Shown piece after piece: positions 1-9,816 of a stretch of 64,000 nt of DNA. Under the pieces are notes generated by a model. It saw nothing but the letters and a program-made list of their open reading frames with translations. It was not told where the DNA came from and did no database searches. The stretch lies in contig NZ_LR733826.1 of NCBI RefSeq assembly GCF_902506535.1, forward strand, positions 403,079 to 467,078. Reading direction: 5' to 3'. The DNA comes from Pseudomonas sp. 8Z. GTDB lineage: Bacteria > Pseudomonadota > Gammaproteobacteria > Pseudomonadales > Pseudomonadaceae. How positions within the stretch are numbered: position 1 is the stretch's first letter; each line of letters starts with the position of its first letter. Both the position numbers and the translations under genes were made by a program.

Positions 1-3000
1 GAGATGGCCTTGTTGCTGGCTGGACAGCTCGACAACCAGGGCGGTGCGCTGATGGCCGATGGCGCGCTGAATGTTCAGGCGCAAGGCCTGGATAACCGCC
101 AGAAAGGTGTGCTTAGCGGTAAAGGCAACCTGAAGCTGAAGGCTCAGCAGATCGACAACCGCACGGGGCACATCGTCAGCGATGCCCGCCTCGACCTTGA
201 TGCCGAGCGCCTGGACAACAGCCAGGGGCAAGTGGCGGGCAAGGGCGACCTCAAGCTCGAACTGAAGCAACTCGTGCAACAGGGCGGGGCACTGCTCAGC
301 GAAGGTACGCTCGATCTTGAAGCGGACAGCATCGACAACAGCCAAGCGGGTTTGATTGCCGCGACCCAGGGCCTTGCCATACGGGCCGCGTCGCTGAACA
401 ACAGCGCCAAGGGGGAAATTTCCAGTCAAGGCGCCGTTGGCCTCGATGTTGATGATTTGAACAACAGTACTGCCGGCCTGGTGCTCGCTGGCAGCGATCT
501 GCGCTTGACCGTCAAGCGCCTGCTGAACCACAGCCTGGGGCTGATCTCGGGGCGCACGGGTCTGGTGTTGCAGGCCGACAGCCTGGACAACAGCCAGGGC
601 GGTACGCTGACCAGCGAGCAAGGCCTCGACCTGCAGGTCAGCGGGCTGCTGGATAACTATGACCAGGGCGCCTTGCTGAGTGAAGGCACCTTGCAAGTGC
701 GTGCTGGCACCTTGAATAACGCTGCGGGCGTGCTCTCCAGCGCTGGCGAACTGACCCTAGACGGCGGTGCCCTGAACAACCAGGGGGGCAAGCTGGTGAC
801 CGATGCCAAGCTGACCCTCGACAGCAGCAGCCTGGACAACAGCCAGGGGGGGCGCATCAGCGCCCGCCAGGCGCTTAACATCGAAACCGGCACGCTCGAC
901 AACCAGCAGCAAGGCCTGATCAATGGTGCTGCCGATGTCACCGTACAAGTCGCCAGGCTCGACAACCATGGCAAGGGCCGGATCGCCGGCAAGGGCGCCG
1001 TTCAGGTCAGCGCCACGGCGCTGGATCAGCACGACGGTGGCGAACTGATCAGCGAAAGCGCGCTGACTCTCGACTTGCAGGGTGGCGACCTCGACAACAG
1101 CGGCCAGGGCCTGATCGCCACGCCGGGCGCTTTGCTGCTGAAGAACCTCGGCAAGGTTGACAACAGCGCAGGCGGTGAAATTTCCAGCAGCCAGGGCTTT
1201 CTCTTGAAGGCTCGCGAGCTGAACAACAGCGCGGGCCGGGTGATCAGCGCCCAGGATCTGCAACTGCAGATCACCCAACTGCTGAAAAACAGCCTCAAGG
1301 GCGTGCTCTCGGCTGGCAGCCTGGAAGTGACGGCGGCTGGTCTGGACAACTCCGCCGCTGGCGTACTGGCCAGCAAAGGCGATCTCCAGGTCAAACTCAC
1401 CGGCAAGCTGGATAACCATGATCTGGGCACCCTCTCGGCGGCCCAAGCGTTGACCGTTGCAGCAGCCGAGTTGGACAACGGCAACGCCGGGTTACTGGCC
1501 AGCGGTGCGGACCTGCAGATCAAGACCGGCACCCTGAACAACCAGGGCGGCAGCCTGCTCAGCCAGGCTGCGTTCGAACTTGAGTCCGATGACCTCGACA
1601 ACCGCAGCGGCGTTATCAGCAGCCGCCAGGCCCTCGGTATGGTGGCCGGTGCGGTCGACAACCGCGACAACGGCCTGATCACCAGTGCCGATAGCCTCGA
1701 AATGACCGCCACGCGCCTGGACTCCAGCCAAGGTGGCGAACTCTCCGCCAAGAAAGACCTGCAACTGACCGTTACCGAACTGATCCAGCGCCAGGGCCGC
1801 CTAATCGGCGAAGCGGGCGTGCGCCTCGACCTCAAGGGCGGCAACCTGGACAACCGTGGCGGTTTGCTCACTGCCAATGGCCCACTGAGCCTGCAAGCGC
1901 TGGGTAAGCTGGACAACCGCAATGGCGGGGAAATCTCCAGCATCCAGAGTTACCAACTGCGCGCCAGTGCTATCGACAACGGCGAGCAGGGCCGCATCAT
2001 CAGTGCTGGAAAGCTCGGCCTCGATGTGGGCACTGGCGACCTGCGTAACGCCGCAGGCGGGCTGATCTCCGGTTGGCAGGGCGTGGATATCGCCGCTGGC
2101 AGCCTGGACAACAGCGCGCGCGGCACCGTCTCCAGCCGGGACGGCGCGCTAACGGTCAAGCTCAATGGCAGCCAGCGTGCGCTCAACAACAGCGATGAAG
2201 GCGCCCTGGTCAGCAAAGGTGCGCTCGAAATCGAGGCCGCCAGCCTGAACAACAGCGTCAAGGGCATCGTCTCCAGCGGGAGCGATCTTGACCTGCGCCT
2301 GAGTGCTGCCCTCGACAACAGCGGCAGCGGCCTGATCGACAGCCAGGGCACCCTGACGGCCAATGCCGGGGCCGTGCACAACAACACCGGGCAGATTGGT
2401 AGCGCACAAGCGGCCAGCATCAATGCCGCCAGCCTGGATAACCGCGCCGGCCAGCTTGCCAGCGACGCAGCGCTCGACCTGACCCTCACAGGCAATCTGC
2501 TCAACGGCCAGCAGGGCAAACTGGCCAGCGCCGGCCCGCTAGTGCTCAAGGCAAACGCCATCGACAACCAAAGCGGCAACCTGATCAGCCAGAACCTGCT
2601 TGACCTGACCGCCAGCAGCCTGAACAACGCAGGCGGCGGCACCATCGCTGCGCGTAATGGCCTCAGCCTGCTGCTGAGCGGCGCCCTGAACAACACCAAT
2701 GAAGGCCTGATCCACAGTCAGCAAGGTAACCTTGGCATCCGCGCACAAGGCATCGACAACAGCGCCGGCAGCCTGAGCAGCCAAGGGGATCTGCTGCTCG
2801 CCCTGGACGGCAAACTGGATAACCAGAACGGCCAAATCCAGAGCCGTGGCGGCAACCTCGACCTGCGGCGTTCCACCAGCGTCGACAACCGTGGCGGTGT
2901 GCTCAACAGCCTGAGCGGCTGGCTCAAGCTGGTCAGCACCGGGCTGTTCGACAACGACGGCGGCACCACCCAGGCGCAGACGCTCGACATCGAGACCCAG

Positions 3001-6000
3001 GGCCTGAACAACCGTGGTGGGCATATTTCTGCGCTGGCAGGCAACACCACGATCGACCTGGGCAATACCACCTTCAACAACCAGGGCGGCGGTCTGTATG
3101 CCCATCAGTTGCTCGATGTCATCACTGGCGACTTCAACAACCAGGGCGAAGCGTCGGGGCAGGGCGGCAAGGTGGCCGCCGAACGCATCGACTTCGGCTT
3201 GGCAGGGGCGTTGAACAACGCTTACGGCATCGTCGAAAGCGCCAGCAGCCTGAGCCTGACCAGCACCGGGCTGGACAACCGCTTCGGTAGCCTGCGTGCA
3301 TTGGGCAGCAGTGGCGATACCCGTATCACCGCCAGCAGCCTGGACAACCGCGATGGCCGTATCGAAACCGCCAACACCAACCTCGTGCTCGACACAGCCC
3401 GCCTGCAGAGCAGCGGCGGCAGCATCCTGCATGTCGGCACCGGTAACTTCGGCCTCAGCGCTGCTCAGGTCATGGGCGCTGGCGGCGACCTCAGCACCAA
3501 CGGCTTGCTCAGCCTGAGCGCCGATAGCTGGACCAACAGCGGCGTGCTGCAAGCCGGGCGCCTGGTGCTGAACATTGGCAACTTCACCCAGACCGCCACC
3601 GGCCAATTGCTGGCCAGCCAGTCCTTGGTCGGCAGCGGTAGCACCTGGATCAACGACGGCCTGCTGGCCAGCGACGGCAGCCTCAGCCTCGACCTGACGG
3701 GGGCGTACAGTGGCGCAGGGCAGGTCACTAGCCTGGGTGACTTGAGCCTGCAAGCCGCCAGCCTAGACTTGGCGAGCGCCGCTCGTATCAGTGGCGGCGG
3801 GGTGAGCAGCGTCAGCAGCACTGGCAGCCTGACCAACCGTGGTCGGCTGACTTCGGCCAGTAGCCTGACCGTCAGTGCCAATACCCTGAACAACTACGGC
3901 ACTCTAGGTGGCAGCGAGACACTGCGAGTGGTCGCGCCCAACCTACTCAACGAAAACGGTTTGATTTTCAGTGGCGACGATATGGCGCTGCGGGTGGATA
4001 ACTTCACTAATCAGTATGCTGATGTGTATAGCTTGGGTGCTTTAAACATTGCCCGGGATGATGCACAGGCGGCTGCCTTGTCGGTTAACAATGTTTCGAG
4101 TGTTATAGAAAGTGCTGCGGATATTTCAATTAATTCCGGCGTGCTGAGTAATCGAAGTGATGTATTTTCGATTGGGCGCAAATTGGTGTCGGGGTTTATT
4201 ACTGTAGTTTGTCGGGATTGCAGTGGCGATAATTACGTTGTGGAGTACTTTGCGCGGGAGATATATAAGAGTGAGGCGGTGAGTGTCTCGCCTGCGTCAA
4301 GTATATTGGCTGGTCGGAATTTTGATTTTGTTGGTGGTAATTTTGAAAATAAAGCGAGTGTTGTTTCTGCTTTAGGGGATGTAAATATAGCTGCCCAGGA
4401 CTTCTCTAATCTGGGGGCTGTAAATGGCACGATTGAAAGGACACGTGTTTATTTGGCCTCTGTCACTGACGGCACTGTTAGGCGTTTTACTACTGGCACT
4501 CTTATAGATTATAACTTGAGGAATAATCCGGCTTCACCAGGCTTTTATTATATTGCGAAGTCTGGTGATGTGCGCTTGGCAATACCTGATAAAACCTTTG
4601 ATGATGGTGATGGTAATATTTCTACGAGGTATGAGGACTCGATAACAGGGAGTTGGGTTTCAGATTACCTGTTGGATCATCTGTCGACAATGGAGCCGCA
4701 GAAGTCTAAGTATGATCCTGATAATCTTCTGCCGCTGCCTTCGCGGTTGGATAATTACAGGCTTGTCAGTGACTTGGAAGAGTTAAGTCCTGATGGTGTT
4801 GCGTATCCCAGTATTGTTCAGGCAGGCGGTAGTGTCTTTCTGAATGCGGTTAATAACTTGGAAAACGGCCAGATTCGTGAGGATGCAGCTATCCAAAATG
4901 GTGCTAACCGTATTGCAGACACTCGTGCTCTCGGTACCGGTAAAACCACCGTTGTCTCGCTCAATGCCCAGCTCCCACCAAACCTACAACAACAGCAAGT
5001 CAACCCACTGACGCTTCCCGGCTTCACCCTGCCGCAAGGCGAGAACGGCCTGTTCCGCCTGAGCAGCCAGCAAACGCAAAACGCCACGGCCAAACAGGCT
5101 CAGGCAGGATTCACCGACCGCACCCTAGGTGGGCGCAGCATTGCTCTCGACCAACAGGAGCGCAGCCAGGCAGCCGTCGCAGCCCAAGGGCGCAGCTTCG
5201 TTATCGCCACGCAGAACGGCCAAACAGTCGCAACATTAGCTGCCACAGATAGGCAGCTTCAGGCGAGCGCAGCCAACTTACAGGCCAGCAGTAGTGCCGC
5301 GACGGTCGTTGCCGATGTCAAGCCGCTGCCAGCCACCATTGCTGGTCAGGCATCCACGGCGCCTTCAAACGGCCCTATCGCTGTTCAGCCCACTCGCCCC
5401 AGCGTAGTTGCCAGCGCTATCAGTGGCGGCTTGCCCGAGTTGAGCGGCGATCCCTCGCAGGCCAGCCTGGCGCCCAGTGTTCAGGCGTCGGCCATGGCGA
5501 CGCCTGGTGTAGAACCGTCAGCCGTCGTGCCGGACTTCAGCATTGCACCGCCCGTGCAGCACAAATACCTGATCGAAACCAACCCGGCGCTGACTGACCT
5601 CAAGCAATTCGTCAGCTCCGACTACCTGCTGGGCAACCTCGGCTATGACCCCGATCAGGCGCAGAAACGCCTGGGCGATGGCCTCTACGAACAGCGCCTA
5701 GTGCGTGAAGCCATCGTGGCGCGCACAGGCCAGCGTTACCTCGCTGGCCTAACCAGCGACGACGCGATGTTCCGTTATCTGATGGATAACGCCATCGCCA
5801 GTAAGGATGCTCTGGGCCTGAGCCTGGGCGTGACCCTCAGTGCCGAGCAAGTGGCGGCGCTGACCCACGACATCGTTTGGCTCGAAGAGCACGAGGTGGC
5901 AGGCGAGAAAGTGCTGGTACCCGTGCTCTACCTGGCCCAAGCCGAAGGTCGCCTGGCGGCCAACGGCGCACTGATCCAGGGCCGCGACGTCACCCTGATC

Positions 6001-9000
6001 AGCGGTGGTGAGCTGGTCAACCAGGGCACCTTACGCGCCAGCGACAACCTCACGGCCACGGCAGGCAACATCAGTAACAGCGGCTTGGTCGAGGCGGGTA
6101 ATCGTCTGCAACTGTTGGCCACCGACAGCATCCGCAATGCCCAGGGCGGCATCATCGCCGGGCGCGATGTCAGCCTGATCGCGCTGACGGGGGATGTGAG
6201 CAACGAACGCAGCGTGACGCGTCATGAAACCAGTTATGGCAGTAGGCGCACAATTCAGGACTTCGTCGACAGCGCCGCGCGCATCGAGGCCGCCAACGAC
6301 CTGAGCATCATTGCCGGGCGTGACGTCAGCAACCTGGGCGGTGTGCTGGACAGCCGTGGCGACCTGGCCATTGAGGCTGGGCGTGACGTCACCATCAGCT
6401 CGGTGCAAGAGACCGTCAGCCAGGCGCGTGGCAACAAATACCTCAATGAGCGGGTGACCCAGATGGGCGCCGAGGTCAGTGCCGGGCGTGATCTGGATAT
6501 CAGCGCCGGGCGCGACCTAGGCGTGATCGCCAGCCGTTTGGAGGCGGGGCGTGATGTTGCCTTGGCGGCAGGCAATGATGCCCTGATCGCCTCTGCGGCT
6601 AACGAAAGCCACTTCTTGTCCAAGAGCAAGAAGCTCATTCGCCAGACTGATCAGGTTCGTCAGCAGTCCAGCGAAATCGCGGCAGGCGGCGATCTCAGCG
6701 TCAGCGCCAAGAGTGATCTGGTGGTATCGGCCAGCAAGCTGGAGGCTGGCGACGAAGCCTACCTGGTGGCTGGCGAGAACCTAGCCCTACTTAGCGCCGA
6801 AGACTACGACTACTCGCTGTACCAGAAGAAGAAAAAGGGCAGCTTCGGGCGTAAGAGCTTCAAGCGTAACGAAGACACCAAAGTCACCAACATTGGCAGC
6901 GAGATCAGCACCGGCGGTGATCTGACGCTGGTTAGCGAAGGTGACCAGCTCTATCAGAAGGCACACCTGGAAAGTGATAACGACCTGAGCCTTATCAGTG
7001 GTGGGGAAATCACCTTCGAGGGCGTCAAGGATCTCAAACAGAAAAGCCGCGAGAAGAGCAAGAGCAGCTTCGCCTGGCAGTCGGCCAAAGGTAAGGGTAA
7101 GACCGACGAAACCCTGCGCCAGAGCGAACTGATCGCCCAGGGCGACTTGGTGATCCAGGCCGTGGACGGTCTGAACATCGACATCAAGCAAGTCAACCGG
7201 CAAAGCGTGAGCCAGACCATCGATGCCATGGTCAAGGCTGACCCCAATCTGGCTTGGCTGAAAGAGGCCGAAGCCCGAGGTGATGTGGATTGGCGGCGCG
7301 TGAAGGAGGTGCATGACTCCTTCAAGTACAGCAGCTCGGGGTTGGGGGCTGGGGCGTCGATGGTGATTGCTATTGTGGTTGCCTATTTCACTGCAGGCGC
7401 CATGAGTGGCCTTGTCGCCAACGGTGCAACCGCTGCTGGTGCATCTACCGCTGCTACGTCAGCAGGCGGCGCCTGGGCTGCCGGCAGCGGTATCGGTTGG
7501 GCCAATGCTGCCGTGACCGCTGGCCTAACGGGTATGACCAGCAATGCTGCAATCAGCACCATCAACAACCGGGGCAATCTTGGCGCTGTAGTCAAAGACA
7601 TCACCTCTGAGGATGCCCTGCGTGGTTATGCCGTAGCAGGTGTCACTGCCGGTTTGACGAATGGTCTTTATGACGGCTGGGTCGGGACGGAAACGGGGAC
7701 GGCAGGCGCTATCCAGAACGGCGGCAAAGTCATCGCTAGCGGCGGTGGTCTATCCACCTTGGAGGGTATTGGCCGCTTTGCTGGAAATCAGTTGCTGCAA
7801 AACGGCACTTCTACCGTCCTCGATCGTGCTCTGGGTGGTGATAGCTCGTTCAGTGACGCGCTTCGTAACAGCCTGGCCAACACCTTTGCGGCAGCGGGCT
7901 TCAACCTGATCGGTGATGTAACGGCGAAGGGGCAATTGAACCTGGCCGATGGCAGTCCCGCCAAGATTGCCATGCATGCTGTGATGGGCGGTCTGGCAGC
8001 AGAAGCGGCTGGTGGGGATTTCAAAACTGGCGCGTTGGCCGCAGGCGTCAACGAGGCTCTGGTCGGTCATCTATCGGATTGGTATGGGCAGATGGATCCC
8101 GAGCAGAAGAAAAGTCTGCTCGTGATGAACTCGCAGGTGATTGGTGTTCTGGCGGCTGCGGTGCAGGGTGGTGATGAGAAGGCGCTGCAGGTTGGTTCAC
8201 AGGTGGCGGGGACGGCTACCCAATACAACCATTTAGATCACGGCGATTCGCAATCTTTTGCAGATGCAATGGAGTCTTGTGGCCCCAGTGAAGCTTGCCA
8301 AAGAGATCTATGGCAGCAAGAAAAATATGCAGAAGAAAGTGCATACAATGACTCATTTGTTGAGAACGTAGCTGGGGGTACCTTAGCAAGAGACAAGATG
8401 GGGCAGGTTGCAGCAGGGTTGGAAGTCCTGTTGGCTATGACATGCTCTACACCTACCTGTGATGGGTATAAGCTAGATCTTATTGAAAGCGCGCTTAATA
8501 ACTATGCCACGTTGAGTGAGATAGCTGGTGAGTGGTCGCCCACGTTTGAACGTCTTGGGCTACTCTCTGGGGTAGGAAGTACTACAGGGGCACAGGGGCT
8601 GCGGCCTCGTCCGGCTGGTACACCACTTTCCGTAGGTGTAGCTCAGTTTGAAAAAGCTGTAGCATACTTAGCTAGTGTTAAAGCTGGAACAAAAACGACA
8701 GGTGTAGTCGATCAAACTGCGGGCTCAATAAAGAATGTTAATCCGGGTTATCCAGAGGCGGGGCGAACTCATAACTGCGTTAACTGCTCTATTGCTACTG
8801 ATGCAACACTGGCGGGAAATCCAGCATCGGCATTGCCAATCAACCATACGAAGGGGGTTCCGCTGAGTGTGCTGGAAAAACAATTTGGCTCTAAATTTGG
8901 CCCTATAACAGCGCCTGAGAATATTGCGCAACAAATGGCAAGCTCTGGAAATGGCGCTCGAGGGATCGTTTTTGGCTCTTATGGGCCGGGTCAGCCAGGA

Positions 9001-9114
9001 CATGTTTTTAATGTGGTTAACCAAAATGGTGTTGTTAGATTCCTTGATGGGCAAACTGGGAGGTCAGCAAATCTCAGTGATTTCAAAACTTTGCAACTAT
9101 TGAGAACCAATTAA
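1..9114 (+). CDS. cdiA: CdiA-type contact-dependent inhibition exoprotein / filamentous haemagglutinin, 5'-partial
   Basis: The frame is open to base 1, so the secretion signal and TPS domain lie outside the window; residues here are numbered from the codon at base 4. Residues 1-1320 are degenerate ~20-residue FHA repeats with recurring LDN/LNN motifs. Residues ~1330-1640 are a non-repetitive, AT-richer stretch that I read as the receptor-binding/periplasmic region. Residues ~1980-2400 are a second repeat block with AGRDV/AGRDL motifs. Residues ~2440-2690 are a hydrophobic, Gly/Ala-rich DUF637-like region. The last ~125 residues resemble the papain-fold toxin 1 (glutamine deamidase) family: Cys2925 or Cys2928 in NCVNC, His3000 in GHVFNVV and Asp3015 in FLDGQTG fit a Cys-His-Asp triad. 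No VENN motif marks the toxin entry. The protein would be exported by a CdiB partner encoded upstream. The family is certain; the toxin chemistry is inferred from motifs. Confidence 0.93.
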   Translation, partial: EMALLLAGQLDNQGGALMADGALNVQAQGLDNRQKGVLSGKGNLKLKAQQIDNRTGHIVSDARLDLDAERLDNSQGQVAGKGDLKLELKQLVQQGGALLSEGTLDLEADSIDNSQAGLIAATQGLAIRAASLNNSAKGEISSQGAVGLDVDDLNNSTAGLVLAGSDLRLTVKRLLNHSLGLISGRTGLVLQADSLDNSQGGTLTSEQGLDLQVSGLLDNYDQGALLSEGTLQVRAGTLNNAAGVLSSAGELTLDGGALNNQGGKLVTDAKLTLDSSSLDNSQGGRISARQALNIETGTLDNQQQGLINGAADVTVQVARLDNHGKGRIAGKGAVQVSATALDQHDGGELISESALTLDLQGGDLDNSGQGLIATPGALLLKNLGKVDNSAGGEISSSQGFLLKARELNNSAGRVISAQDLQLQITQLLKNSLKGVLSAGSLEVTAAGLDNSAAGVLASKGDLQVKLTGKLDNHDLGTLSAAQALTVAAAELDNGNAGLLASGADLQIKTGTLNNQGGSLLSQAAFELESDDLDNRSGVISSRQALGMVAGAVDNRDNGLITSADSLEMTATRLDSSQGGELSAKKDLQLTVTELIQRQGRLIGEAGVRLDLKGGNLDNRGGLLTANGPLSLQALGKLDNRNGGEISSIQSYQLRASAIDNGEQGRIISAGKLGLDVGTGDLRNAAGGLISGWQGVDIAAGSLDNSARGTVSSRDGALTVKLNGSQRALNNSDEGALVSKGALEIEAASLNNSVKGIVSSGSDLDLRLSAALDNSGSGLIDSQGTLTANAGAVHNNTGQIGSAQAASINAASLDNRAGQLASDAALDLTLTGNLLNGQQGKLASAGPLVLKANAIDNQSGNLISQNLLDLTASSLNNAGGGTIAARNGLSLLLSGALNNTNEGLIHSQQGNLGIRAQGIDNSAGSLSSQGDLLLALDGKLDNQNGQIQSRGGNLDLRRSTSVDNRGGVLNSLSGWLKLVSTGLFDNDGGTTQAQTLDIETQGLNNRGGHISALAGNTTIDLGNTTFNNQGGGLYAHQLLDVITGDFNNQGEASGQGGKVAAERIDFGLAGALNNAYGIVESASSLSLTSTGLDNRFGSLRALGSSGDTRITASSLDNRDGRIETANTNLVLDTARLQSSGGSILHVGTGNFGLSAAQVMGAGGDLSTNGLLSLSADSWTNSGVLQAGRLVLNIGNFTQTATGQLLASQSLVGSGSTWINDGLLASDGSLSLDLTGAYSGAGQVTSLGDLSLQAASLDLASAARISGGGVSSVSSTGSLTNRGRLTSASSLTVSANTLNNYGTLGGSETLRVVAPNLLNENGLIFSGDDMALRVDNFTNQYADVYSLGALNIARDDAQAAALSVNNVSSVIESAADISINSGVLSNRSDVFSIGRKLVSGFITVVCRDCSGDNYVVEYFAREIYKSEAVSVSPASSILAGRNFDFVGGNFENKASVVSALGDVNIAAQDFSNLGAVNGTIERTRVYLASVTDGTVRRFTTGTLIDYNLRNNPASPGFYYIAKSGDVRLAIPDKTFDDGDGNISTRYEDSITGSWVSDYLLDHLSTMEPQKSKYDPDNLLPLPSRLDNYRLVSDLEELSPDGVAYPSIVQAGGSVFLNAVNNLENGQIREDAAIQNGANRIADTRALGTGKTTVVSLNAQLPPNLQQQQVNPLTLPGFTLPQGENGLFRLSSQQTQNATAKQAQAGFTDRTLGGRSIALDQQERSQAAVAAQGRSFVIATQNGQTVATLAATDRQLQASAANLQASSSAATVVADVKPLPATIAGQASTAPSNGPIAVQPTRPSVVASAISGGLPELSGDPSQASLAPSVQASAMATPGVEPSAVVPDFSIAPPVQHKYLIETNPALTDLKQFVSSDYLLGNLGYDPDQAQKRLGDGLYEQRLVREAIVARTGQRYLAGLTSDDAMFRYLMDNAIASKDALGLSLGVTLSAEQVAALTHDIVWLEEHEVAGEKVLVPVLYLAQAEGRLAANGALIQGRDVTLISGGELVNQGTLRASDNLTATAGNISNSGLVEAGNRLQLLATDSIRNAQGGIIAGRDVSLIALTGDVSNERSVTRHETSYGSRRTIQDFVDSAARIEAANDLSIIAGRDVSNLGGVLDSRGDLAIEAGRDVTISSVQETVSQARGNKYLNERVTQMGAEVSAGRDLDISAGRDLGVIASRLEAGRDVALAAGNDALIASAANESHFLSKSKKLIRQTDQVRQQSSEIAAGGDLSVSAKSDLVVSASKLEAGDEAYLVAGENLALLSAEDYDYSLYQKKKKGSFGRKSFKRNEDTKVTNIGSEISTGGDLTLVSEGDQLYQKAHLESDNDLSLISGGEITFEGVKDLKQKSREKSKSSFAWQSAKGKGKTDETLRQSELIAQGDLVIQAVDGLNIDIKQVNRQSVSQTIDAMVKADPNLAWLKEAEARGDVDWRRVKEVHDSFKYSSSGLGAGASMVIAIVVAYFTAGAMSGLVANGATAAGASTAATSAGGAWAAGSGIGWANAAVTAGLTGMTSNAAISTINNRGNLGAVVKDITSEDALRGYAVAGVTAGLTNGLYDGWVGTETGTAGAIQNGGKVIASGGGLSTLEGIGRFAGNQLLQNGTSTVLDRALGGDSSFSDALRNSLANTFAAAGFNLIGDVTAKGQLNLADGSPAKIAMHAVMGGLAAEAAGGDFKTGALAAGVNEALVGHLSDWYGQMDPEQKKSLLVMNSQVIGVLAAAVQGGDEKALQVGSQVAGTATQYNHLDHGDSQSFADAMESCGPSEACQRDLWQQEKYAEESAYNDSFVENVAGGTLARDKMGQVAAGLEVLLAMTCSTPTCDGYKLDLIESALNNYATLSEIAGEWSPTFERLGLLSGVGSTTGAQGLRPRPAGTPLSVGVAQFEKAVAYLASVKAGTKTTGVVDQTAGSIKNVNPGYPEAGRTHNCVNCSIATDATLAGNPASALPINHTKGVPLSVLEKQFGSKFGPITAPENIAQQMASSGNGARGIVFGSYGPGQPGHVFNVVNQNGVVRFLDGQTGRSANLSDFKTLQLLRTN

Positions 9115-9395
9115 TGATTACTTATGCGTGTGCCTTGGGGCGGGCAAAGGAGTATTTGGCGGATTCTGAAGTTCCTTTGCAAATTACATTTGAGGGTGAG
9201 TTTTCCGAGGGGTGGTACTTTTGCTATCAATCAAAGGAATTTTTGGAGACTGGTGAGCTGTCAGCTCAGCTCGCAGGGAATGCCCCATTTTTAATTGATA
9301 AGCAGTCCGGTGAGCTTCATGTTCTTGGAACAGCAAAGCCCTTAGAGAGTTATTTGGAGGACTACATGAGAGAGAAATCCCTGAAGTCAAGGTGA
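9114..9395 (+). CDS. cdiI: CdiI immunity protein, Imm35/YrhB-like
   Basis: A 93-residue acidic soluble protein whose ATG overlaps the cdiA stop by one base (TAATG), so the two are translationally coupled. The central segment (YQSKEFLETGELSAQLAGNA, then an FLID..SGELHVLGTAKPLE stretch) matches the pattern of YrhB-domain immunity proteins (Imm35), a family known to accompany papain-fold toxins. It should bind and neutralise the cdiA C-terminal toxin in the cytoplasm. Base composition is AT-richer than the flanking genome, like the toxin tip, as expected of an exchanged toxin/immunity cassette. Assignment rests on motif memory and position. Confidence 0.8.
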   Translation: MITYACALGRAKEYLADSEVPLQITFEGEFSEGWYFCYQSKEFLETGELSAQLAGNAPFLIDKQSGELHVLGTAKPLESYLEDYMREKSLKSR

Positions 9396-9415
9396 TTTAA
9401 TGGGGTGGAAAAAAA

Positions 9416-9760
9416 GGTTCTTCGCGGGATCGTGGGGAAGAGCGGATTGACAGACAGGGAAGCAGGTAAATTGGCAGTCGCCAAACACACCCTTCACCTG
9501 TCCCTGCTGTCGCCATGCATCCTATTGATCTTGCTGCTTTCTGGCCAGGCTACGACGTCGTAGCCTGCAGCCATTCTGTCGAAAAAAACTCACGCTGACA
9601 CTCGAACCCCGAGCAGCCGACCTTCCATGCTGTGGACGCTGTCAGCAGCCCTGCCCTCTGATCCATGACCGACGCATTCGCCTTGTTCGTGACCGGGATC
9701 TGTTCGATCAGCGCGTCCTGTTGCGACTCCCTGTACGCCGAGTGGATTGCCTGACGTGCG
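9416..9760 (+). pseudogene. ISL3-family insertion sequence remnant, left end and frameshifted transposase start
   Basis: A likely left terminal repeat begins at about 9416 (GGTTCTTCGCGGGATCG). An ATG at 9515 opens a frame reading MHPIDLAAFWPGYDVV and stops early. In another frame from about 9590 comes a zinc-finger stretch, LPCCGRCQQPCPLIHDRR and then VRRVDCLTC, typical of the N-terminal zf-ISL3 domain. The frames join if the 7-A run at 9582-9588 originally had eight A, so a one-base loss is the simplest explanation. The copy is cut at 9760 by the next mobile sequence. No catalytic core remains. Confidence 0.75.
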
Positions 9761-9816
9761 AAAAAGGGGACAGATTTATTTTTTTAGTTGGTGAGAGCGC
9801 CAATAAATAAATCTGT
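9760..9816. mobile_element. Miniature element carrying both ends of the RAYT unit
   Basis: The sequence starts GAAAAAGGGGACAGATTTAT, the same left end seen at 10413 and 10442 beside the transposase gene, and ends AATAAATCTGT, the inverse of the left-end ACAGATTTATT. Only about 16 bases (AGTTGGTGAGAGCGCC) lie between the two arms, so it can fold into a hairpin. I read it as an internally deleted, non-autonomous relative of the RAYT element at 10410-11217. A group II intron fragment begins at the next base. Confidence 0.6.

Noticed and set aside
144..3893. Long open frames on the opposite strand and shifted frames of cdiA
   Set aside because: They arise from the GC-rich repeat coding of cdiA, contain repetitive low-complexity sequence and have no RBS or family resemblance.
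1..4000. Regular periodicity that might suggest a CRISPR or satellite array
   Set aside because: The period (~60-70 bases) is degenerate and in frame with LDN/LNN protein repeats, so it is the FHA repeat domain.
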